A stretch of DNA of 64,000 nucleotides from Chaetoceros tenuissimus (taxonomy: Eukaryota; Bacillariophyta; Thalassiosirophyceae; Chaetocerotales; Chaetocerotaceae): contig BLLK01000058.1 in assembly GCA_021927905.1 (NCBI GenBank), positions 496,001 through 560,000 on the forward strand, read 5' to 3'. This document shows, piece by piece, positions 50,996 to 59,083 of this stretch. The notes beneath the pieces are model-generated. The model searched no databases. It saw nothing but the letters and a program-made list of their open reading frames with translations, and had not been told where the DNA came from. The position numbers and the translations under genes are program-made. Position 1 is the first letter of the stretch, and the number at the start of each line of letters is the position of its first letter.

Positions 50996-53900
50996 ATGAG
51001 TGAAGATAGGGTGTCACTCGATGAATACGGAGGAACTGGTATTGATGATTGCTTGGAAGCTGAGAATGAAGAAGATCAAAGGTCAACGAATCCCATAAAC
51101 AATGGGGAAGAGCAGCAGTCAGAGTCCCAGCTAGAAGAAGAAATAGCACTACAAGAAACGATACTTGAATCGTTACAAATTAGACTTCATTCATTGGACA
51201 AGGACATTGATAGATACATGCAAGGGATAGACTTGTCAACGCAAGTGATTGAAGATGCTCAATCCAAAGAATCTCAATTGATCAAAAAGAAGAATGAGCA
51301 TATGGCAATATTGAAGAAGGTGAAGCAGAACTATGAAAAATGCATTTTGGCACTAAAGAAGAAACTTGATATGAAGCCAGATTGTATTGTAGAGGATGTA
51401 CCTCTTCAGGAGCAAGTAATTACAGCGGAGGAAGCTATCGTAGAAGATATACAAACACTGCATGAGAATGAAGAAAATGAAGAGCAAATAATAGAGAATC
51501 CCTTCTTGCAGTTTTCCGTTGAGATTGTGGACCCTTTTGACGATGAGTACATAAAGAAGCGCTGGAATCAATCCGCTCCGTCAAAAATGCCTGTATTTCA
51601 GTTGCAGAATACGAAACTGCCTCCTCTAATGATGACGTCAATTCCACTACATGCACCTATACGTTCCAAGGAAAAACTCTCCGACATAATCCGGATAATG
51701 CACTCTGAGATTAGAGCTAGGAGGAAAAAAATTTCCTCTCAGATAGAGTTGGAAGCAGATTATGATTTCTTTATCAAAGGAACTGTGCTAGACTTTTATG
51801 CCATGAGTCTTTACAACCCCTTTGTATTTGAAAAACTTCAGTCTGATTGTCCTATGGCGAAAAAAATTTGGGACTCGATTTCTGTTGTAGAAGAACAAGA
51901 TGAGGATGAGAAGGAAACACGTGACGAGGAAAGAGAAATTGATCCACATGTCATTATTTGTCGTGATGATTTATTTGGAAATTGCGATGACGTTGATTGT
52001 CTATTTCAACATATAGGTAACCAAATGAAGAAGAAATCGGATTGGCGTAAATTGGAAAAGATGGAAAAGAGGAAGCTGAACTATATAAATTTACCAGTAC
52101 AGGCTTTTCCCATCCCATCGCTAGGGAGTAACTTTGAAGACTGTTCTGTTGATGTTATTGGTTCTTCGGATGAAAAGCAAGGATTCAAGCGCAAGTTTTT
52201 ACTTGATCAGAAACTTGAGGATGTAGACTCTATTGAATGTAAAAGACCCAAATGCAATATGGATTCTTCTTCTCTTACTGATAAAGATTTTGACTACGAA
52301 CAAAATCATGAAACAGATACTGATGGTATTCTTGAAACAAAAAAGGCAACATTCCCCCTAGATTTGGAATCAGGGGATGAATCACCCGCAAAAGAAAGTA
52401 ATACATCGAAAGAAGAGGTGTTAGCAGAGGAAACATCACCAGAGGAGGAGTCAGATGATATCATTGGGAACGAGGATTTCATTTTGCTGCCTACAATTGA
52501 TATTCATGAGGATACACATGATATTGCAAGTCGCATTGAAAATGCATTGGAACAATGTGATAACGATGAAATCGAAAGCAATCTATATTCCAAGGCACAA
52601 CAAAGTCCATCTGCATTTATGACCACTTTGACTGACGCATTGAAGAACATTGGCTTTCAGCTCTCAGAAGACAATTGTTTGTCGTATACAAACGAAATTG
52701 AATCTATCACCAACATTGATCAGTTGGATACTCATATTTATTTTTTAAAGCTCACGAGTAATGTTATCTATGCATCTAAGATTTGCGTCCATGCATGTCG
52801 AGTAGACATTGCAGATGCAATCCTCAAGCTCTACAAAATATTCATTGAAAGTCGTAAAGACACCAACAGTCTAGAGAATCAGATCCTCTTTGGAAAAATA
52901 CATCTTTCTCTCTCTTCTTTCGTCGAAGGAAGCACATGCGGGAGAGCATCGTCTAGCCCAAGTAGTATCTTTCACATCCAATTATACTTCTCAGCCATCT
53001 TGCGTGCCATGAACTGTCTCATCGAAGAAGAAATTGATCTTGCGTTATCTGCAGAATATGAATATGATGCAGTTTCATCTTCCAACTCTGTTGCAATCAC
53101 GCAGAACATCGACTTATACACAGAACTCTTCACAGGAGAATACAGAATGGAAGATAGGAGCTTGAAGTCAATTCTACTTGAAGTCAAGTCTATACAGCCA
53201 CTTTCGTCAAACCTTGATTCTAAGGACGTTTCTTTGCGTCAACAAAATTCCATTCTGCTAGGAAACTTGCTATCAAAAGCTGTCTGCGATGAGTCCTTTC
53301 ATATGGAAGACCCTCAACTTCTTGTTGAAAACGTTTTGTCTAAACTTTGCTCGATTTTGAAAACATTTTCATTTAAAAGTCACCAGATAGCAACAAGTAT
53401 TGATGAAGAAGCTAAACAATATCTGCAATTTGAGGTCTTTGCGTTGTTTGGACCTGCAATCATTACAACATTTTCATGTATTGCTTCAGCACTTCTTTCA
53501 GAGAATATGGGATTCAGAGTCTCGAGAAGAAATCCTAGCCCAAGAACAGAAAGCATATTGACCCAACTGAAGAATTATGGAATGGAAACAATACATTACC
53601 TAGACTTTTCGGGGGTTACACGAGGTAATCTTTGTGGACAGTCACTGCTTGCGCCGTTTTTTGCTATATTGAATACTGTTCTTGTGGCTACAAGATCTTA
53701 TTCAAAAGCGCATGTGCTACTCACTACTGCTCTTCTCCCAAAACATGAAGAGTGTAATTGGATGATATTCTCTGATCTTTTATGGAGTTCTCTACTTCAA
53801 CTTCACATAAGTTTCCCACATAAAAATGCACACGATTGGCGATATAGAAATAGCCTTTTGGGCCCATTGACAACTTATGATATTCATCTCTCCATGATAA

Positions 53901-54599
53901 CAGTTGTCGGCGATGGATACTTGTCAAACTGCATTCGACTGAAAGGTCAACTAGGGAAAACTAATAAGATGAGAGGAAACAAAAAACAAAAGAAGAAAGA
54001 TCACGATGCAATTGAAAAGAATTGTATACTTGTAGCAAGTGATGATTATATGAATGTTGAAAATATTGATTGCAGACTTAGTATGAAGTTCATCAATCAC
54101 CCTCCACGACCATATCCTAGTGAACAGATACCATTGAGTATATTCCTATTCAGTCAACGTCTCTCGGTTCTTGAATTTAGCGGTGCAAGTATGAAATATC
54201 TTCCTGAAACATTTGGATTGTACTTTCCAAACCTTATGGTAAGTTTGAAGGTCCTCCCAGTAAAACACCTACTTTCTTGAATGACTCACATTATTGAAGA
54301 GATTGGTTCTATCGAATAATCAATTGTCTTCTCTCCCTTCTAGTCTTGGTAAACTCCAAATTATCGAACTCTGCCTCGACAATAATGTTTTTGAAGCCAT
54401 ACCAGCTGTTGTAAGCAATCTGCAAAAGTTGCAACGATTCAGTGCATCAGGAAACAAAGATTTGGCTGAAATATCTGCTCTAATACATTGTAAATCTATT
54501 CAAACAATCGATGTGAATGAAACGCAAATCAGCGATATGCCAATGGAATTTCCTCTGGCCCTTCCAAAGCTTGCAAAATTCACACCTTTGAAGCGCTAA
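50996..54599 (+). CDS. ZFC3H1/Red1-type zinc finger protein fused to LRRs
   Basis: Exons 50996-54238 and 54300-54599 with a 61-nt intron (GTAAGT...GAAG) in phase; 1180 residues. An N-terminal coiled coil (about 30-130) is followed by an acidic region. At about residues 322-339 is ICRDDLFGNCDDVDCLFQH, giving C-x7-C-x4-C-x3-H, the spacing of the zf-C3H1 putative zinc finger found in human ZFC3H1 and fission-yeast Red1. Those proteins link poly(A) RNA to the nuclear exosome for decay (PAXT/MTREC). The middle (about 500-1000) is helical without a recognised domain and could be the HAT/TPR-like part. The C-terminal 130 residues, across the splice, are LRRs: LMRLVLSNNQLSSLPSSLGK and IIELCLDNNVFEAIP. 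I know no ZFC3H1 homologue with LRRs, so the fusion is notable. Confidence 0.65.
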
Positions 54600-54936
54600 T
54601 GGATACACGGTAAGTAAAATTACTCGAAGTGCAAGAATTTTGTGGAAAGAAGGAAAAAAAAGAATAAAAAACAATAAGTAATTTAAACAATATCAGTTTA
54701 AGCAAATTAGGCCTTCTACAATTTAATGTCCTAGTCTCGGTCGAAAAAAACTGATTTTGGATACATTGTAGAGAAAATGAAAGTAGGATCTTCTAGACTT
54801 CATCAATTAAAGAATTTGCCTATTTAAGGTCTCTGTTCTAGAAACTTAATTCTTCACCAAGGTCGACCCTCTTCTCAAAATCTTCAGGAATGAATCCTTT
54901 TCATGTCTAGATATCTAAAAATCTGGAGCTGGACAT
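54600..54936. other. Intergenic between convergent genes
   Basis: 3' regions of the zinc-finger gene and bestrophin copy A. Nothing is recognised. Confidence 0.6.
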
Positions 54937-56538
54937 CTACTTCAACTTTTCAGCCTCAAGTTGGATCAATTCTAATTGGAGACGAAGACGTTCTTTCTTT
55001 TCCTTTTCAACTCTTGACATGAACTCCTCAGCTTCCTTTAGCTTTGCAGCAGCCTCTTCAGCTTGAGCAGCAAAACTTGCTTGTAGCGAAGCAACCTCTT
55101 CTATTTCTGAATCAATATCCTCGTCCTCAATTCTACTTCCATTTCTTCTGAGATTGTGCGACGCCTCATTTTCTACCTTTACAGCAGCTGCAAATCGAGG
55201 TGTCATCAAACTTCGTTCATCATTCTTGTAGTAGTACACTGGCATACCATTGCTTCCTGGCTCAAATGATGCTATCTCTGTCACCCAATTATAAATCTTG
55301 TCACAAAACCCTTGCATTGGCAATATAGTAAACGGCTCCTCCAACTGCGTAGCTAGCTCCTCAATACCAAGCAAAAAGGTACTTAGTATCGCCACAGCAG
55401 GTATCAATGCTACATGATTCCATGATTGTAGCGGACCCCAAAGTGCTAGTGGCAAAAACAACAACCATACAGATAAAATACGAGCTGTATGAGTAGAATA
55501 AAAGAGTGGAATAGGAGAAGTCAATATACGCTCAGACGACCCAAGGTTATCCTCAAAGATAGTAGCTGCTGCATGTATCTCATTTCGTCGCATGAAATGC
55601 ATTGGTAAGTTCTCAATGCTTGTTGATAGATCTTGTAGGGCACGGTTAGGTCTATGTGCAGCATCGAAGATAGTCTGAGCTTGTTGTTTTGGAAGTTTCT
55701 CGAGTAGTTCTCTACGAAAGTCACCTTCATCTTCCCACTCTGGAGATAGATGACGCTTCATACATCTCACAAAGCACCATGTATTGAGTGCAAGTGTTTC
55801 AAGATCAGCTTTCGCTTGCTCAGGAGATACAGCTTGACGATCATAGTAGGCATTTCCCATACGAACCAAATCACGAGTATGGTTGATATTCATACCCCAG
55901 TTTTTACGTGCTTCGTCCCATCGCTTGTATGCTGAGTTGGTACGAAACACCAACAACAAACCAAGCGATGGACTTGATAAAGTAAAAGCAGCCAGAGGAA
56001 GCTGCAACAATGGCAACACACCATGGAAGATGCCTTCATGTGTGATACTCTTGAGATCTTGATATTCACCAAAGAGACAATTCCATGCTACCACAAAGGT
56101 CGCAATAGATGTCACAGATGCGACCTCCTTGAAGAGACTTCTATAGATTCCGGAAGTGAGGAATGTGTTCAAGTTACGAAAGAAACGATCTGATTCTCTA
56201 TGGCGAACCCATTCTTCATGTGTGTAGACAGTTCTTCTGTATTTTCTGGATTCTTCCGAGTATTTCTGGAAGCCATCGTATGGTTCAGGTCCGATGCCAC
56301 CAATAGGTAGCTCAGGTGGTATTCTGTTGTTAGATACATAGAGAGGTGTGAAAGAAGAATGCTTGTAGGGCGGCGATGATGATGATGATGTAGGTAATGA
56401 TGAAGATGTAGGTAATGATGAAGATGATGTTCTACCAACAATAGATGTATTAGGAGTCGAGAATGCTATTGTTGGGGCAACTTGATGAGATGCAAGGAGC
56501 AAGATGCATGTAGCAGCTGATGATGTGCCTTTTTTCAT
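54937..56538 (-). CDS. Bestrophin-like plastid anion channel, copy A
   Basis: 533 residues, no intron. The presequence has LLLASHQVAPTIAFSTPNTS, whose IAF is a diatom plastid cleavage motif. The bestrophin core (about residues 115-470) has RFFRNLNTFLTSGIYRSLFK, FVVAWNCLFGEYQDL, LPLAAFTLSSPSLGLLLVFR and TNSAYKRWDEARKNWGMNIN, the most conserved block of plant/bacterial bestrophins, then WNHVALIPAVAILSTFLLGI and EELATQLEEPFTILPMQGFC. Bestrophins are pentameric chloride/bicarbonate channels. In plants they tune thylakoid proton motive force; in diatoms and green algae some are tied to CO2 concentration. The C-terminal 60 residues are a Glu/Ala/Lys-rich coiled coil (EEAAAKLKEAEEFMSRVEKE). It pairs with copy B in opposite orientation. 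Confidence 0.9.
   Translation of the reverse strand: MKKGTSSAATCILLLASHQVAPTIAFSTPNTSIVGRTSSSSLPTSSSLPTSSSSSPPYKHSSFTPLYVSNNRIPPELPIGGIGPEPYDGFQKYSEESRKYRRTVYTHEEWVRHRESDRFFRNLNTFLTSGIYRSLFKEVASVTSIATFVVAWNCLFGEYQDLKSITHEGIFHGVLPLLQLPLAAFTLSSPSLGLLLVFRTNSAYKRWDEARKNWGMNINHTRDLVRMGNAYYDRQAVSPEQAKADLETLALNTWCFVRCMKRHLSPEWEDEGDFRRELLEKLPKQQAQTIFDAAHRPNRALQDLSTSIENLPMHFMRRNEIHAAATIFEDNLGSSERILTSPIPLFYSTHTARILSVWLLFLPLALWGPLQSWNHVALIPAVAILSTFLLGIEELATQLEEPFTILPMQGFCDKIYNWVTEIASFEPGSNGMPVYYYKNDERSLMTPRFAAAVKVENEASHNLRRNGSRIEDEDIDSEIEEVASLQASFAAQAEEAAAKLKEAEEFMSRVEKEKKERLRLQLELIQLEAEKLK
55206..56510 (-). repeat. Inverted duplication, arm A (bestrophin core)
   Basis: Near-identical in reverse complement to 59112-60388. 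In one segment (55381-55440 against 60155-60214) all 60 bases agree; in 80 bases near 56100-56180 I count three differences, all synonymous. Homology ends sharply after DERSL at the 3' end and near the ATGCATCTTGCTCC block at the 5' end. Confidence 0.93.
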
Positions 56539-56944
56539 GATTTTGGGTTATATCTATCTTATTTATTGTTCTCTCTTACGTACAATAGCATTTGCTTTGA
56601 ACTGCATTTATTTGATTATGAACAAAGACACGTAACACAGGAGAACTGAAAAATGAGAAAATGCCGGACCAAGTCGTACGTCATCATGACGATCTCATCC
56701 ATTTCCATTTGCTTCCCTTTTGTAACTTTTCCTTTTAGGCCTTTTAAAAATGAAGCCTGATCCATGTGCGTCACATAACCACTGACTCGAACACTAAACA
56801 AAATCCACTGAAAGATCTTCCACATCATATCTGAGCTCTCTGAACATCATCAACTTCTCACTTTAATCACAATAGGCATAGTTTTTACTTGCGAAACAAA
56901 AACTTGATTGTTCAAGGCACTCCAAACAAATATCTGAAGCAAAA
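56539..56944. other. Intergenic, divergent promoters
   Basis: Shared upstream space of bestrophin A (minus) and the STI1-repeat gene (plus). Nothing else is recognised. Confidence 0.5.
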
Positions 56945-58219
56945 ATGAAACTCTCTTCTCTTGTTCTATTCGCAATGTCTGCGACATCGTCTGCGTTTGT
57001 GACTCAATCAACAGGTCAAGTCTCTCAAACTCGAACCACTCTTTTCATGTCTACACCTATGCCAGATCCAGAAAGAATGAAGCAGATTATGGAAGAGGAA
57101 GCACGTAATCCAGAGAATATGAAGGCATCAGCAAATATGCTTAAGAATCTCAAACCAGAAGACATCGACGGAATGCTTCGCGAGATGGACAATATGCCTG
57201 AAGCGCAGAAGAAACAATTGGAGGCAATGGGAATGAATCCTGCAATGATGCGTCAGAGTATGGAAATGATGAAGGATAATCCAGCAATGGCAAAGCAAAT
57301 GGCAAACATGATGGATTCAATGACACCAGAAGAAATGATGGAAAAAAGTCGTCAAGCACAGGCAAACTTTGCAAACATGGGTATGGGGTCACCAGCTGCT
57401 CCTTCTGCCCAACCGGCAGTCGTAGATGCTGAAGTTGTAAAGAGTGAAGACGAGGATGTGGACGAAGATGATGAAGAAGAGACTGAATCGGTTCCACTTC
57501 CAGATGCAGATGTTTTAGATACTTTGTACAAAACAGCAGAAATCATGTCTGATGGATTAGGAGGAAAGGTGACATTTGCTGGATTTTCTTCCATTCCACC
57601 GATTGCTCTTCTGATCGGAAATGATTCTGAGCGCGATCTTTCGAAGAAAGAGTTGAAAGAATGTTGGGCTGATGGTTCCTTAGGATCGACTCGTGTAGAT
57701 CGTGTTGGATTTGAAAGAGTGTTGACAGAAGTCCAAGAATATTTTACACTTCCAATTCTAGAAAAGGCAAAGGAGCGCACACTCCCCCAAAAGCGTGGTG
57801 CAACTAAATCAAAACCAACTTCGTCATCCACATCATCACAGCCTTCAGCAGTGGCACAGCCATATGGAAGTGGTCCACAAGTTGGTCAAGATATTCCGGC
57901 AGAAATCCTAGAGCAGCAAGTAAAGAACATGTCAGACACCGATATGGATACTATGTTGCAACAAATGCAGAATTTAACTCCAGAACAAGAGGCGCGTATG
58001 AAAGCTATGGGTGTTGACCCCAAAATGATGCAGAAAACTGCATCGCTGATGAATAGCAATTCTCTTATGAAAGGAGCAGCAAAGATGATGATGAAGAACA
58101 TGAGTGCAGAACAAATGAAAGAGGCCAGTCAGCAAGCACAAGAGCAGATGAGTAAAATGTCTCCTGAAGAGATTGAAAAAGCTTACGAAGAGTTAGAGAA
58201 GAGAACTAATGGAAAATAA
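56945..58219 (+). CDS. Plastid protein with two STI1-like repeats
   Basis: 424 residues, no intron. The presequence MKLSSLVLFAMSATSSAFVT carries SSAF, a diatom plastid motif. Two Met/Gln-rich helical blocks of the STI1/heat-shock-chaperonin-binding type flank a central domain: LKPEDIDGMLREMDNMPEA, NPAMMRQSMEMMKDNPAMAK with MTPEEMMEKSRQAQANF (about 65-145), and MSDTDMDTMLQQMQNLTPEQ with MSAEQMKEASQQAQEQMSKM (about 320-405). The plant plastid proteins TIC40 and OEP61 share such blocks and act with chaperones in protein import. The middle (about 190-290) includes PDADVLDTLYKTAEIMSDGL and FAGFSSIPPIALLIGNDSER, which I do not recognise. A plastid co-chaperone role is inferred. Confidence 0.65.
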   Translation: MKLSSLVLFAMSATSSAFVTQSTGQVSQTRTTLFMSTPMPDPERMKQIMEEEARNPENMKASANMLKNLKPEDIDGMLREMDNMPEAQKKQLEAMGMNPAMMRQSMEMMKDNPAMAKQMANMMDSMTPEEMMEKSRQAQANFANMGMGSPAAPSAQPAVVDAEVVKSEDEDVDEDDEEETESVPLPDADVLDTLYKTAEIMSDGLGGKVTFAGFSSIPPIALLIGNDSERDLSKKELKECWADGSLGSTRVDRVGFERVLTEVQEYFTLPILEKAKERTLPQKRGATKSKPTSSSTSSQPSAVAQPYGSGPQVGQDIPAEILEQQVKNMSDTDMDTMLQQMQNLTPEQEARMKAMGVDPKMMQKTASLMNSNSLMKGAAKMMMKNMSAEQMKEASQQAQEQMSKMSPEEIEKAYEELEKRTNGK

Positions 58220-59083
58220 AAACGCTGTTTAATTACCATTAAAAAAGATTTTTCGTATGTTTTTCTTGGATTCGTAGATTCAATTCAAAGTGAGAAAAGA
58301 AAGAGAAGTAAAGAGATAAGTTGGTTGCATTCGCAAAGTGGGGCCGCGCCTTTCACCCCTTTGATTGGCAAGCCAAAAACCTGTTTGATTTGTAGAACGA
58401 GCTTCCAAGAAGCCGGTCGTGTCCCCCGCGCTGAAGCGCTCACACCGTCGCAATAATTAAGGGCAACTACGTAACGTAAGATAGTATGTATTTTCAATCC
58501 CATTGATTCAAACCTTAAATGTGACAGAAAGCGTGGAATTGACCTGTCAATATGCATAATTTCGCTTGAATATGTTTTGAATTAATTTCTGCGACAGTCT
58601 GCAAAAAACGATAAATGTGTTTGTGGTCTTATATCTCCATACACAAGAGCACAATTCCAAAACCCTATATTGTCCCTAGTTAATATAGATATGAAGATTC
58701 TTATTTTATACTATCAATACAGCATATTCTGAAATGGAGTTGATATTAGGTTTGGAAATTTCGTTTCTGCGACAAAATTCAAAAAAAAAAGGTAGGTCTC
58801 CAATAGGGCGATACTGGCTCTTTAACGTATATGACGCGGGCTGAGGAATATCGGGGCGCAGCCCCAAAAAGAAAAGGACCAACCCATCCGTTTTTGCGCG
58901 AAAATGAGGTCACGATGACGTAAGTACAAGAAGGGTGCGACTTCTTGGTGATGTAGCATTTTGGAAAAGATTTCCTCAGGAAGAAATCTTTCTTCTTTCA
59001 AGTTGTAAAGAACAAATCTCACTTGTAATGAAGAAAAACTGACATTCTATATACACAAGTAAAGAAATTAATAAAAAACAAAG
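58220..59083. other. Intergenic with GC-rich islands and a repeated motif
   Basis: Contrasts with the usual AT-rich spacers. GC-rich blocks lie at about 58345-58460 (with AGCGCT palindrome) and 58800-58900, the latter with the tight hairpin GGGGC-GCA-GCCCC. TTTCTGCGACA occurs twice (about 58587 and 58765), each followed by a Cs-poor A-rich run. No protein segment or tRNA is recognised. It may be a decayed mobile sequence or carry the bestrophin B promoter. Confidence 0.45.
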
